The notes under the pieces: model-generated | What the model was told of the DNA's origin: nothing | Seen by the model: only the letters and a program-made list of their open reading frames with translations | The model's database searches: none | Shown: piece after piece, positions 43,524-53,496 of the stretch | Layout of the letters: every line of letters begins with the position of its first letter | How positions within the stretch are numbered: position 1 is the first letter of the stretch | NCBI RefSeq assembly: GCF_002786295.1 | Contig: NZ_PGTC01000009.1 | Location: 310,001-374,000, forward strand | Origin: Pseudooceanicola marinus | GTDB lineage: Bacteria > Pseudomonadota > Alphaproteobacteria > Rhodobacterales > Rhodobacteraceae | Length of the DNA: 64,000 nt | Direction: 5' to 3' | Made by a program: the position numbers and the translations under genes

Positions 43524-45011
43524 TTAGTCCGCCGGGGACATGTCGAAGGCACGCAGCCAGTCGTCGCCGCGACCCTCGTAGGTGACGCGGGTGGAGGCGC
43601 CGAAGGTGGCGGGCTGCGCGTAGAGGAAGACCACGGGGGCCTCTTCACACATGATCTCCGTCGCCTTCTTGTAGGCGGCCTCACGCTCTTCGGGGTCGGT
43701 GGTGGCGATGCCGGCGACCAGCTGTTCGTCGAAGGCCTCGTCGTTCCAGTAGGAGTACTGGTTGCCCGGCTTGAACAGGGTCAGCAGGCCGTCGGCGTCG
43801 ATCGTGGCCCAGGCCTGGCCCAGCAGGGACAGGCGGCCCAGGTCATGGGCGGCGCGGTACTTGTCGAGGTAGGCGCCGAATTCCATGGTCTGGATCTCGG
43901 TCTTCACGCCCACGTCGCCGAACATCTGCGCCACGGCCTGGGTGACTTCCTCGCCCTGCAGGTAGGTGGCGGCGGGCAGCTCGAACTCGATGGTCTGGCT
44001 CAGGTCGACGCCGGATTCCTCCAGCAGCTCGCGCGCGCGCTCGGGGTCGTAAGGGTAGGCTTCCAGGTCGGGGTTGTAGCCGAAGTAGTCGGGCGTCATC
44101 ACCTGGCAGTTCGACACGGTGGCCAGCCCGTCGAAGAGGGCATCGGCGATCAACTCCTTGTCGACGGCGTAGTTCAGCGCCTGGCGGAAGGCCTTGTTGT
44201 CCAGCGGGGCCTTCTCGGTGTTGAACTTGATGAAGACGGACCGGGTGCTGTCCACGGCGCCGGCGGTGGCGTTCGGGCTTTCCTCGATGCGGGCGATCTC
44301 GGAGGCGGGGACCTTGTTGATCAGGTCGACCTCACCGGCCATCAGCGCGGCGACGCGGCTGGCGGTTTCGGGGATCACGCGGAAGGTGACGCTGTCGAAC
44401 TGCGCGGCCTCGCCCCAGAAGTCGGGGTTGGGCGACAGGGTGATGTGATCGCCCGGCACGTATTCGGTCATCTGGTACTTGAAGCCCGACATGGTCTCGG
44501 TCACCGGGTCATGCTCGGACGCCCATTCGGGGGGCAGCAGCATGAACATCGACAGCTGCGCGGGCAGCGCGGGGTAGGGCGAGGAGGTGGTGATCTCGAA
44601 CTCGGTGGGGGAGATCACGTTCACGCCGTCGATCTGCGAGAACCAGGAGGAGATCCGCTTGGGGTTCTCGGCGTCGGTCACGCGGGCGATGTTCCAGGCC
44701 ACGGTTTCCGCATCCAGCGGCTCGCCATTGGCGAAGGTGGCGCCCTCGGTCAGGGTGAATTTCCAGGTGTTGTCGTCCACCGCTTCCCAGTCGGTCGCCA
44801 GCGAGGGCTGCAGCGAGTAGTCGGGCGCGCGCAGGATCAGCGTGGGGTAGATGTGCGACAGGACCGACAGGTCGAGGCCCACCGAGGCGGAGCCGTGCGG
44901 GTCCAGCGTATTGACGGCGGAGGTTTGCGCGATGGTCACGTCCATCGCGAAGGCCGGCAGGGCCATCATCGTGGCCGCGGCGGTGGTCGTCAGGAGTTTG
45001 GAGAGCGTCAT
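43524..45011 (-). CDS. Dpp/Opp-type ABC solute-binding protein (family 5)
   Basis: The 495-residue protein has a signal peptide (residues 1-22, ending MMALPAFAMD) and the SBP family 5 pattern: VTIAQTSAVNTLDPHGSASV, TLTEGATFANGEPLDAETVA, NFNTEKAPLDNKAFRQALN-like segment FIKFNTEKAPLDNKAFRQAL and a C-terminal GNQYSYWNDEAFD. It captures a peptide or peptide-like solute in the periplasm for the adjacent permease. ATG 45011 is preferred over one at 45038. It lies 40 bp after oppF and precedes the BisC-like gene. Ligand cannot be assigned. Confidence 0.88.
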   Translation of the reverse strand: MTLSKLLTTTAAATMMALPAFAMDVTIAQTSAVNTLDPHGSASVGLDLSVLSHIYPTLILRAPDYSLQPSLATDWEAVDDNTWKFTLTEGATFANGEPLDAETVAWNIARVTDAENPKRISSWFSQIDGVNVISPTEFEITTSSPYPALPAQLSMFMLLPPEWASEHDPVTETMSGFKYQMTEYVPGDHITLSPNPDFWGEAAQFDSVTFRVIPETASRVAALMAGEVDLINKVPASEIARIEESPNATAGAVDSTRSVFIKFNTEKAPLDNKAFRQALNYAVDKELIADALFDGLATVSNCQVMTPDYFGYNPDLEAYPYDPERARELLEESGVDLSQTIEFELPAATYLQGEEVTQAVAQMFGDVGVKTEIQTMEFGAYLDKYRAAHDLGRLSLLGQAWATIDADGLLTLFKPGNQYSYWNDEAFDEQLVAGIATTDPEEREAAYKKATEIMCEEAPVVFLYAQPATFGASTRVTYEGRGDDWLRAFDMSPAD

Positions 45012-45051
45012 GGTGATTTTCCCTGTGGTGATGGTCATGGCCGTTTGGGCC

Positions 45052-45959
<908 letters not shown>

Positions 45960-45963
<4 letters not shown>

Positions 45964-46973
45964 GGCGTCTGCTCCTTCTCGGACTGGGCGGCCAGCAGGG
46001 CGGGCAGATCGTACCAGGCGGCGACCTTGTGGCCGGGCATGTTGCCCACGTCGCGCAGTGGCGGCACCTCGCGGTGACAGCGTTCGGTGGCGAAGGGGTT
46101 GCGCGGCGCGAAGGGGTCGCCCGGGGGCGGGTTCGACATGTCGGGCGGGCTGCCGGGGATCTGGTAAAGGCGCCGCTGCGTCCGCGCGCCCTCGTCCGGC
46201 AGGGAGTTCAGCAGCCCCCAGGTATAGGCCGAGCGCGGGTCGTGAAAGACCGGGCGCACGGGGCCGCGTTCCATGATGCGCCCGCCGTACATGACCTGGA
46301 TCGTGTCTGCGAGTTCTGCCACCACGCCCATGTCATGGGTGATCCAGATGACGGTGGTGCCGAAGTCGTGCTTCAGCTGGCGCACCAGGTCCAGGATCTG
46401 CGCCTGCACGGTCACGTCCAGCGCGGTCGTCGCCTCGTCGGCGATCAGCAGGCGCGGGTTGCAGGCCATGCCGATGGCGATCATCACGCGCTGGCGCATG
46501 CCCCCCGAGAACTCGTGCGGGTACTGCGACAGCCGCGCCTCGGGGTGGGGGATGCCGACGATGTCCAGCAGTTCCACCATGCGGGCCTTCAGGGCGCGCC
46601 CCGTCAGGTTGGTGTGACGGGTCAGCACCTCCTTCAGCTGGCGCCCGACGGTCAGCACCGGGTTCAGCGATGACATCGGATCCTGGAAGACCATGCCGAT
46701 CTCGCCGCCGCGGATGCTGCGCAGGTCGCGGTCGGAAAGGGCCATCAGGTTGCGGCCGTCGAACCAGGCCTCGCCCGACACGATGCGCCCGGGCGGGCAG
46801 GGCAGCAGGCCCAGCAGGGCCAGGATATGCACGGATTTCCCCGAGCCGCTTTCCCCCACGACGCCCAGCGTCTCACCGGCCTCGACACTGTAGTTCAGGT
46901 CGTTGACCGCGTGAACGACCCCGCCCGGGGTGTCGAACTCGACCGTGAGGTTCTTGATCTCGAGAAGTGCCAC
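45960..46973 (-). CDS. Dpp/Opp ABC transporter ATPase (OppD-like)
   Basis: The 337-residue ATPase has Walker A GESGSGKSVHILALLG, MVFQDPMSSLNPVLTV, signature FSGGMRQRVMIAIGMA and Walker B LLIADEATTALDVTVQAQIL, then the C-terminal oligopeptide domain (HDPRSAYTWGLLNSLPDEG). It starts one base after the M24 protein's stop codon and overlaps the OppF-like start. With OppF-like it energises the DppB/DppC-like permeases. Confidence 0.92.
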
Positions 46974-46974
46974 G

Positions 46975-48168
46975 TCAGACCTCGATGTAGCCGCCGCACG
47001 ATTTCGTCAGGAACTCGTGGCCGTCCTCGGTGATCAGGATGGTATCGCTGATCTGAGTGGCCACGCCCTGATCGGGGACGCGCAGGTTGGGTTCCAGGGT
47101 GAACAGCATTCCCGGCTCCAGCACCACGTCGGTCTTGCCGTCGAGCGAGAAATGCTCATGCGCGCCGATGCCGATGGTGTGACCGATGCGGCCGGGGATG
47201 TTGGCGTCGTAGCCGGCCTTGATCAGGCCCGCCTTGGTGATGTTGTAAAGCTCGGCCAGCGGCGTGCCGGGTTTCATCACCGGGGTGATTTGCTCGCGGA
47301 TCTCCAGGATGGTGTCCAGCGCGCGGCGGCGCTTTTCGGGCAGGGGACCCATGGCGACGGTGCGTTCGTTCTCCGCATGGATGCCGTTGGCGACGGCCCA
47401 GATGAAGATCGCCACCGTCTCGCCCGGCAGCGGCGTGCGGGAGATCGAGTTGTCGCAGTTGCGGAACATCCGGTCGCCGGACAGGACCCAGGTGGCCAGG
47501 CCGTTGACCATGCCGCCTTCCAACCCGCCGAAATCAGCGACCTCGATGTCGTCGGGCAGGGCGTTGGTCCAGTGCTTGTTCATCGCGATCAGGGACGCGG
47601 TATGCGCCTCCCGCTCGGTCCCGCCGTCGGCCAGGGCGGCAATGGCCGCGTCCATGCCGCGGTCCGCCAGATCGGCGGCCACGCGGGCCATGGCGATCTC
47701 GTCGCTGTCCTTGATCAGGCGGCAGCGGTCGATCAGCTTCGAGCTGTCCTCGAACTTTGCCTCCGGAACCAGCGCCTGCACCTGGCTCCAGCGGGCCATG
47801 GGAGTGCTGTCGGCTTCCATGCCGATCACGGCGTTGGCCAGGCCCTTCTCGGTCAGGATCTTCTGCAGGGCCTCGGGCCAGGTCGGACCCATGGTCTTCG
47901 TCGTCGACCAGACGCCATAGGCGCGGGTGTCCTCGACGAAGCCCTCGTCGCGCCCGTGGGCATCGCGCAGGGCATGCACCAGCATGGTCGGCGCGCCCTC
48001 AGCGGGCAGGATCATGACCACCGGATGCGAGTAGAGCACCGGGTTGAAACCCGACATGTAGAAGGTGTGCTCCGGCTTGAACGTGACCAGAGCGTCGATG
48101 CCCTTCTCGGCCATCGCGGCCTTCAGGCGGGCGATGCGGGGGCGGGGGCTGTTGGTGTCGAGGCTCAT
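46975..48168 (-). CDS. M24-fold creatinase-like hydrolase lacking metal ligands
   Basis: The 397-residue protein has the N-terminal creatinase domain (MAEKGIDALVTFKPEHTFYM) and C-terminal pita-bread domain (CDNSISRTPLPGETVAIFIW, GRIGHTIGIGAHEHFS, LFTLEPNLRV). Of the five M24 metal ligands only His330 and Glu359 are kept: Asp to Trp257, Asp to Glu266, Glu to Ser375. This loss is also seen in creatinase and ectoine hydrolase, which cleave C-N bonds without metal. The residue at the creatinase catalytic His position appears to be Asp239. It probably acts in the cytoplasm on the solute imported by this operon. Its start overlaps the permease stop by 4 bp and its stop is one base from oppD. Confidence 0.82.
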   Translation of the reverse strand: MSLDTNSPRPRIARLKAAMAEKGIDALVTFKPEHTFYMSGFNPVLYSHPVVMILPAEGAPTMLVHALRDAHGRDEGFVEDTRAYGVWSTTKTMGPTWPEALQKILTEKGLANAVIGMEADSTPMARWSQVQALVPEAKFEDSSKLIDRCRLIKDSDEIAMARVAADLADRGMDAAIAALADGGTEREAHTASLIAMNKHWTNALPDDIEVADFGGLEGGMVNGLATWVLSGDRMFRNCDNSISRTPLPGETVAIFIWAVANGIHAENERTVAMGPLPEKRRRALDTILEIREQITPVMKPGTPLAELYNITKAGLIKAGYDANIPGRIGHTIGIGAHEHFSLDGKTDVVLEPGMLFTLEPNLRVPDQGVATQISDTILITEDGHEFLTKSCGGYIEV

Positions 48169-49022
48169 TTGGCGCTCCGTGTCTTGGGGTCGAAGTAGTC
48201 GCGCAGCCAGTCACCGAAGAGGTTCACCGACAGCACGGTCAGCACGATGGCGAGACCGGGGAAGGTCACGGTCCACCAGGCGGAGGAGAGGTAGACGCGA
48301 CCATCGGCCAGCATCCGGCCCCAGGACGGGGTCGGGGGCTGCACGCCCAGGCCGAGAAAGGACAGCGCGGCGTCCATGATGATGACGCGGGCCAGCTCCA
48401 GCGTGCCGACGACCAAGGCGGGCGTCAGCACGTTGGGCAGGATGTGCAGGAACATGATGCGCGCGGTCGAGGCGCCGATGGCGCGGGCGGACTGGACGAA
48501 CTCACGTTCGCGCAGGGACAGCACCTGGGCGCGGATGATCCGGGCGTAGCGGATCCAGGACGTCAGGGCGAGGACCAGCACCACGTTGCGGATCGACGGG
48601 CCGAGGGCCGCCACCACTAGCAAGGCCAGCAGCATCAGCGGGATCGCCAGCTGGATGTCGACCAGGCGCATCAGCAGCCGGTCGATGAAGCCGCCCTTGT
48701 AGCCGGCCAGGATGCCCAGCACCGTGCCCACGATGCCGCCCAGCACGACGGCGGTGGAGGCCACCATCAGCGTCATGCGGGAACCGTGGATCAGCCGCGA
48801 GAGGATGTCGCGGCCCACCTCGTCAGTGCCCAGGGGGTGCGCCCCGGGGGAGAAGAGCCCCTCCCAGGTCGGGCCGGCGAGGCGCGCGCGCAGGTCGCCG
48901 CGCGTCGGGTCGGGCAGCTCCAGCAGCGGCGCCAGCAGCGCCAGGGCGACGATCACGACCAGCAGGACGAAGCCGAACAGGCCGGCCCTGGAGCGCGAGA
49001 GATCCTTGAGGAAATGTGTCAT
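48165..49022 (-). CDS. Dpp/Opp-type ABC permease (DppC-like)
   Basis: The 285-residue membrane protein has about six helices, the DppC N-terminal domain (RSRAGLFGFVLLVVIVALAL), HPLGTDEVGRDILSRLIHGS and the ATPase-contact EAA loop VQSARAIGASTARIMFLHIL, ending in a conserved WLRDYFDPKTR. Its partner is the DppB-like permease 12 bases upstream. The stop overlaps the M24 gene start by 4 bp. Confidence 0.92.
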   Translation of the reverse strand: MTHFLKDLSRSRAGLFGFVLLVVIVALALLAPLLELPDPTRGDLRARLAGPTWEGLFSPGAHPLGTDEVGRDILSRLIHGSRMTLMVASTAVVLGGIVGTVLGILAGYKGGFIDRLLMRLVDIQLAIPLMLLALLVVAALGPSIRNVVLVLALTSWIRYARIIRAQVLSLREREFVQSARAIGASTARIMFLHILPNVLTPALVVGTLELARVIIMDAALSFLGLGVQPPTPSWGRMLADGRVYLSSAWWTVTFPGLAIVLTVLSVNLFGDWLRDYFDPKTRSAK

Positions 49023-49034
49023 CTGTCCGTCTCC

Positions 49035-49955
49035 TCAGCGGTTCGCGCGGATGCGGGGGTCAAGCACGCCGTAGAGCAGGTCGACCAGGAAGTTGATGAG
49101 GACGAAGATCGCGGCGATCAGCGTGATGCCGGCCTGGATGACGGGGAAATCCTTGGCCTCGATCGCCTGGATGATCAGCCGCCCGATGCCCGGCCAGGAG
49201 AAGACCGTTTCGGTCACCACCGAGCCGCCCAGCAATTCGCCGGTCAGGATCGCCGTCATGGTCACCACCGGGATCAGCGCGTTGCGTGCCACGTGCCAGA
49301 AGAAGACCGTGTGGCGCAGCAGCCCCTTCGCCTTGGCGGTGCGGATGTAGTCCTCCTTCAGGATCTCCAGCATCGAGGACCGCAGCAGCCGCGCGATGGA
49401 GGCGGAGACGAAGACCGCCAGGGTGAAGGCCGGCAGCACCAGATGCGCCAGGGTGCCGTAGCCGCCCGTGGGCAGCCAGCCCAAGTTCACCGCGAAGAAG
49501 AGGATCAGCATGATCCCCAGCCAGAAGACCGGCGTCGCCTGGCCCAGCAGGGCCACGGCCATGACCACCAGTTCGATCGCGCGGCCGCGCTTCAGCGCCG
49601 CGATGGAGCCGGCGACGGTGCCGATGACCAGGCCCATGGCAATGGCCGTCAGCGCCAGCTGTGCGGTGGCGGGCAGACGTTCCAGTACCACCTGCATGGC
49701 GTCGCGGCCATGCTGGAAGGAGACGCCGAAATCGCCCTGTACGGCGTTCAGCAGGAACTGTCCGTATTGCACCAGCATCGGCTGATCGAGGCCCAGCTGG
49801 CCGCGCAGGGCCTGGATGTCGGCGTCCGAGGCGCCGATGGGCAGCAGCAGGGCCGCCGGGTCGCCCAGGATGCGGGTGACGAAGAAGACGATCGTCACCA
49901 CACCCCAGATGGCCAGAAGGGATTCGCCCAGGCGGCGAAGGATGAAGCCGGTCAT
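49035..49955 (-). CDS. Dpp/Opp-type ABC permease (DppB-like)
   Basis: The 306-residue membrane protein has the DppB N-terminus FILRRLGESLLAIWGVVTIV, the periplasmic segment ALRGQLGLDQPMLVQYGQFL, an EAA loop DYIRTAKAKGLLRHTVFFWH and C-terminal VLINFLVDLLYGVLDPRIR. It forms the membrane channel with the DppC-like protein. Its ATG overlaps the hydrolase stop by 4 bp. Confidence 0.92.
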   Translation of the reverse strand: MTGFILRRLGESLLAIWGVVTIVFFVTRILGDPAALLLPIGASDADIQALRGQLGLDQPMLVQYGQFLLNAVQGDFGVSFQHGRDAMQVVLERLPATAQLALTAIAMGLVIGTVAGSIAALKRGRAIELVVMAVALLGQATPVFWLGIMLILFFAVNLGWLPTGGYGTLAHLVLPAFTLAVFVSASIARLLRSSMLEILKEDYIRTAKAKGLLRHTVFFWHVARNALIPVVTMTAILTGELLGGSVVTETVFSWPGIGRLIIQAIEAKDFPVIQAGITLIAAIFVLINFLVDLLYGVLDPRIRANR

Positions 49956-50815
49956 GGCGCCTCGCCTTCCAGGAAGGCCCGGATGCGTTCCAGCACCAGG
50001 GCATTCTGTTCATGGTGGCACGAATGGTTCGCCTCCGGCACTTCCCAGCCGGTGGCATTGGGGCAGAGCTCGGCGATCAGCCGGGTCTGGCTGGGCGGGC
50101 AGATCCAGTCCTTCTCGCCGCAGAAGGCGAAGGTGGGCACGGTCATGGTCTTCAGCGCGTCCCGCAGGTCATGTTCCTTCTCGCGGAACATCTCGTTGTG
50201 GGTTTCCGCATGCAGGTGCATCGTGCGCGTGCGTTCCAGTGCCGCGTTCGGGTCGAAGACCTCGTAGTAGAGCGGCTGCAGCGCGAACCAGATCAGCCGG
50301 AATTCGGTATCGTCGGTGATCGTGGTGCCGAACAGCTTGTCGATCATTTCCGGGCTGGCCGAGGGCACCTTGTCGATGCGCGCCTTGAAGGTCTCGATCG
50401 CCTCCGCCTCGTGGTGGTGGCTGGGGGCGGTGCCGCGCAGGATCAGGTGGGTCAGATGCTGCTGGTAGTGCACCGCAAAGGTCAGCGCGATCATCCCGCC
50501 GAAGCTGCCGCCCTGCAGGATGATCTTGCCATCCTCGCCGCAGAAGTGGCGGCGGAAGGCATCCACGTCATCGGCATACTGGCGGAAGTTCATCGGGTAG
50601 GCGATTTCCGACAGGCCGCAGCCGCGCTGGTCGAAGGCGATGACGCGGTAGCGGTCGGCCAGGGCCGCATAGGCGGTCCATTCGCCGATGTGGTCGCCCG
50701 CGCCGCGTCCGCCGTGCAGCAGGATGATCGTCTCGGCGTTCTCCTCGCCCGCGATGCGGTAGCGGAAGCGGCAGCCGTTCAGGGTGATGTAGTCTTCGCG
50801 ACCCGAGAGGCTCAT
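49952..50815 (-). CDS. Alpha/beta hydrolase (proline-iminopeptidase-like)
   Basis: The 287-residue hydrolase has the oxyanion motif LLHGGRGAGDHIGEW, FDQRGCGLSE as in prolyl iminopeptidases, the nucleophile Ser104 in QGGSFGGMIALT, Asp236 in FCGEKDWICP and His264 in EANHSCHH, a full triad. It has no signal peptide. In this operon it could split an ester made by the neighbouring flavin monooxygenase, or remove a terminal residue from a peptide-like substrate. The ATG at 50815 overlaps the monooxygenase stop by 4 bp. Confidence 0.85.
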   Translation of the reverse strand: MSLSGREDYITLNGCRFRYRIAGEENAETIILLHGGRGAGDHIGEWTAYAALADRYRVIAFDQRGCGLSEIAYPMNFRQYADDVDAFRRHFCGEDGKIILQGGSFGGMIALTFAVHYQQHLTHLILRGTAPSHHHEAEAIETFKARIDKVPSASPEMIDKLFGTTITDDTEFRLIWFALQPLYYEVFDPNAALERTRTMHLHAETHNEMFREKEHDLRDALKTMTVPTFAFCGEKDWICPPSQTRLIAELCPNATGWEVPEANHSCHHEQNALVLERIRAFLEGEAP

Positions 50816-52269
50816 TTCGCGGTCTCCATGAGGGTAGGGGTGCTGTCGACCCATTCGTCGCCCTGCAGTTCGGGCACGTCATAGGCCTGCAGCCCCTGAT
50901 AGTGGGTTTCGACATCGGCGCTGAACATCTCGGCGACGATGCCGCGCATCAGCCGGTCGGCCCCGGCGGAGATGGCGGGAATGTCGCCCGACAGCTTGCC
51001 GTGGCTCAGCATGGCCGCGTCGTTGAAGCAGTGGATGCGCGCCAGCATCGGACAGCTGCCCGGCTCCTTCTCCAGGAACTCGTAGGCGTCGCCCAGGTAG
51101 GGCGCATCGGTCATGAAGGGGATGGGCTTGCCCATCGAGGGATCATAGACGCCGTCCTTCCAGGTCTTGATGTAGGGGGCGAAGGCGCTGAACTCGTCCC
51201 GACCGGTGAAATCGTTGCGGAAACCGGTGGCGGCGATGACGAAATCACTCTCGAAATCGGCATAGGGGGTCTTCACCACGATGTGGTCGCCGGCCTCCTG
51301 CACGTCCTCGACCGGGCAGCCGAGGAAGGTGCGGGCGTTCGGGTGTTCCGTGACCCGCAGGGTGGAGCTGCGCGGCGGCGGCACCTGCTGGCTGTTGACG
51401 TAGTCGTTGAACCGGTAATTCCAGGCGTCGGGCAGGTAGCGCATGCCGTGCACCACGCCCTGGCTGCCGATGCCGGTCATCTTGTTGACCCGCGGCATCT
51501 CCTTGCGCCGGATCAGCATGTCGAGCTGGGCGGCGCCCGCCTCCAGCGCCGTGGCGGCATTGTCCATGGCCGAGGCGCCGGCGCCGATCACGATGACCCG
51601 CTTGTCCTTCAACGCGGCAAAGTCGATGTCGTCGGCGCTGTGGGCCCAGAACCGGCGATCGACATCCGACAGGAAGCCGGGCACGGCGCCGCCGCCCAGG
51701 CCCGACCGGCCGGTGGCCAGCACCAGGTGGCGGCAGTACTCGGTGCGCGTGCCCTTGGCGTCGGTCAGGGTCACGGCGATCAGGTTGTCGCCTGCGTCCT
51801 GCACGTCGCTGACACGGGTTTCATTCACCACCGGCAGGTTCAGCACGTCGCGATACCAGCGCAGGTAGTCCATCCACATGCCCTTCGGGATCTTGCCGAG
51901 CGCGTCGAAGGCGTCCTCGCCCCATTGCGCCTCGTACCAGGCGCGGAAGGTCAGGGCGGGCAGGCCCAGGCAGGGCCCGGCCAGCGTCTTGGGGGAGCGC
52001 AGGGTTTTCATCCGTGCGAAGGTGTCCCAGGGGCCTTCGAGGCCCTTGGGCGCGGCATCGTAAAGCACGATGTTGTCCACCCCCGACAGCGTCAGCCGAG
52101 CGGCCCCCGCCAGCCCGCACATGCCGGCGCCGACGAAGATCACGTCGCGCACGCGCTGGCCGGCATGCTCCCGCGCCGGCACCCAGGACTTGGAGGGCAG
52201 CTCCAGCAGGGTGAGGTCCTTGGCGAGGCGGGTTTCGAGGGCTGAAAGGCCGCTGCGTGTGTCAGTCAT
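50812..52269 (-). CDS. Flavin-containing monooxygenase (FMO-like)
   Basis: The 485-residue flavoprotein has the FAD fold VIFVGAGMCGLAGAARLTLS, the NADPH-binding fold VIVIGAGASAMDNAATALEA, ATGRSGLGG and C-terminal FVIAATGFRNDFTGRDEF. The FMO fingerprint FxGxxxHSxxY appears as RRFWAHSADDIDF, with Gly replaced by Ala. It is therefore an FMO-like enzyme that hydroxylates N or S atoms or inserts oxygen at a carbonyl. It is the second gene of the train, overlapping lysR by 8 bp. Substrate is unknown. Confidence 0.85.
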   Translation of the reverse strand: MTDTRSGLSALETRLAKDLTLLELPSKSWVPAREHAGQRVRDVIFVGAGMCGLAGAARLTLSGVDNIVLYDAAPKGLEGPWDTFARMKTLRSPKTLAGPCLGLPALTFRAWYEAQWGEDAFDALGKIPKGMWMDYLRWYRDVLNLPVVNETRVSDVQDAGDNLIAVTLTDAKGTRTEYCRHLVLATGRSGLGGGAVPGFLSDVDRRFWAHSADDIDFAALKDKRVIVIGAGASAMDNAATALEAGAAQLDMLIRRKEMPRVNKMTGIGSQGVVHGMRYLPDAWNYRFNDYVNSQQVPPPRSSTLRVTEHPNARTFLGCPVEDVQEAGDHIVVKTPYADFESDFVIAATGFRNDFTGRDEFSAFAPYIKTWKDGVYDPSMGKPIPFMTDAPYLGDAYEFLEKEPGSCPMLARIHCFNDAAMLSHGKLSGDIPAISAGADRLMRGIVAEMFSADVETHYQGLQAYDVPELQGDEWVDSTPTLMETAK

Positions 52270-53212
52270 GGTCAGTCTCTGATTTGGGAGAGGGCGTGCC
52301 GTCGATGCGGCGGACCTGGGGGATCAGGTCGAACAGGGCCGCTTCGCACAGGTCGAAGATGTCCTGCGTCGCCCGGGCGGCGTTGCCCCCGGCGGCGACG
52401 AAGAAACCGAAGGTGAAATCCACCTGTTCGACCAGCGGGCGCAGGATGACCCCGCTGGGGCAGGTGCCGTAGGCGGTCACCGGTTCGACGATGGCGGTCG
52501 CGCCGGTCAGCCGGGCGAACTGCAGCGCGGAGACCGAGGAATTGGCCCGCATGGCCCGGGCGGGGTGCACGTTCGCGGCTTCCAGCGCCTGGCGGATCCG
52601 GCCCTGCAGGCGGGTCTGGTCCAGCATGGTCACCACGGTGTCGGTGGCGACCTGCGCCAGGGACACCGGCTGGCCTTCGGGAAATTCGGCGGCGCGGCTT
52701 TCGGGCAGGGCCGCGACTAGGGGCGCAGCATAGACACGTTCGGCGGTGATGCCCGGCACGTCCAGCGGCAGGGAGGCAAAGCCGATCCGGGCGTTGCCGC
52801 TCAGCAGGTCCTGGGCGACCGCATTGGGCGCGGCCTGCATCAGGCGCACCTCCGTCGGGCGGTCGCTTTCCGGCCAGCGGGCCAGCGCGTGCGGCACCAG
52901 CCCGGTGCCAAGCGCATAGGTGGCCGAGATCGCCAGCGGCTGTTCCGTGCCCGCGGCCCGCGCCAGCGTGCGGGCGCGCAGATCCTCGAAGAGCGACAGC
53001 AGGCGGCGCGCCTCTTCCTCGAAGGCCACGCCCTCGGCGGTCAGCTGGATCCGGCGTCCGGCCCGTTCGACCAGGGGAAATCCGAGGCTCTCTTCCAGGT
53101 CCTTCAGGCAGCGGGTGACCGAGGGTTGCGACCGGCCGAGCATATCGGCCGCCAGGGTGACGGAGCCGGTCTCGGCGACTTTGAGGAAGGTGGCGAGGTC
53201 TTTGCGGTTCAT
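52262..53212 (-). CDS. LysR family regulator (head of operon)
   Basis: The 316-residue protein has the LysR helix-turn-helix (LATFLKVAETGSVTLAADML, SQPSVTRCLKDLEESLGFPL) and the substrate-binding domain (ALGTGLVPHALARWPE, LPLDVPGITAERVY). It overlaps the monooxygenase gene by 8 bp and is probably cotranscribed with the whole train, regulating it and itself. No Shine-Dalgarno sequence precedes the ATG; a palindrome abuts it, so translation may be leaderless. Confidence 0.88.
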   Translation of the reverse strand: MNRKDLATFLKVAETGSVTLAADMLGRSQPSVTRCLKDLEESLGFPLVERAGRRIQLTAEGVAFEEEARRLLSLFEDLRARTLARAAGTEQPLAISATYALGTGLVPHALARWPESDRPTEVRLMQAAPNAVAQDLLSGNARIGFASLPLDVPGITAERVYAAPLVAALPESRAAEFPEGQPVSLAQVATDTVVTMLDQTRLQGRIRQALEAANVHPARAMRANSSVSALQFARLTGATAIVEPVTAYGTCPSGVILRPLVEQVDFTFGFFVAAGGNAARATQDIFDLCEAALFDLIPQVRRIDGTPSPKSETDHD

Positions 53213-53225
53213 GAATCTAAGATTC
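53213..53225. promoter_or_regulatory. GAATC-N3-GATTC palindrome touching the lysR start codon
   Basis: The arms GAATC and GATTC flank TAA and end at the ATG. It lies where a ribosome site should be, so it may be an autoregulatory site near the promoter of a leaderless transcript. Confidence 0.4.
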
Positions 53226-53496
53226 GTGAATTAATCCGCCCAATCAATTCAAAAATGACATGAATCAAGTTGCGCCCCCAGATTTCACGGAAAACGCCGT
53301 CTTATGATGCTTGAATGGGCATCATGGAGGTCTCATTATTTCACATTGAGGGGTCTGGCTTCGGTCCGATTCCCCGGCGTCCGGCGTGGTCTTCGCTGGT
53401 TTCGGGCCCAGGCCTGCCCCGACAAACGACAGCGCGCGCCTCCGGAGGAGACGCGCGGTCCGTCGGTGCAAGGGGGCCGTTGGCCTGCGTGGCCGG
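53226..53496. other. Intergenic region between CMD gene and lysR
   Basis: About 270 bases with no supported gene, AT-richer near 53226-53290. It likely carries the promoter of the lysR-led train, including a TTCA-N9-TGAA inverted repeat at 53250-53266. Confidence 0.4.

Noticed and set aside
41153-43585. 810-residue plus-strand open frame
   Set aside because: It lies antisense to the BisC-like enzyme and lacks any domain, whereas the minus strand has a normal molybdoenzyme.
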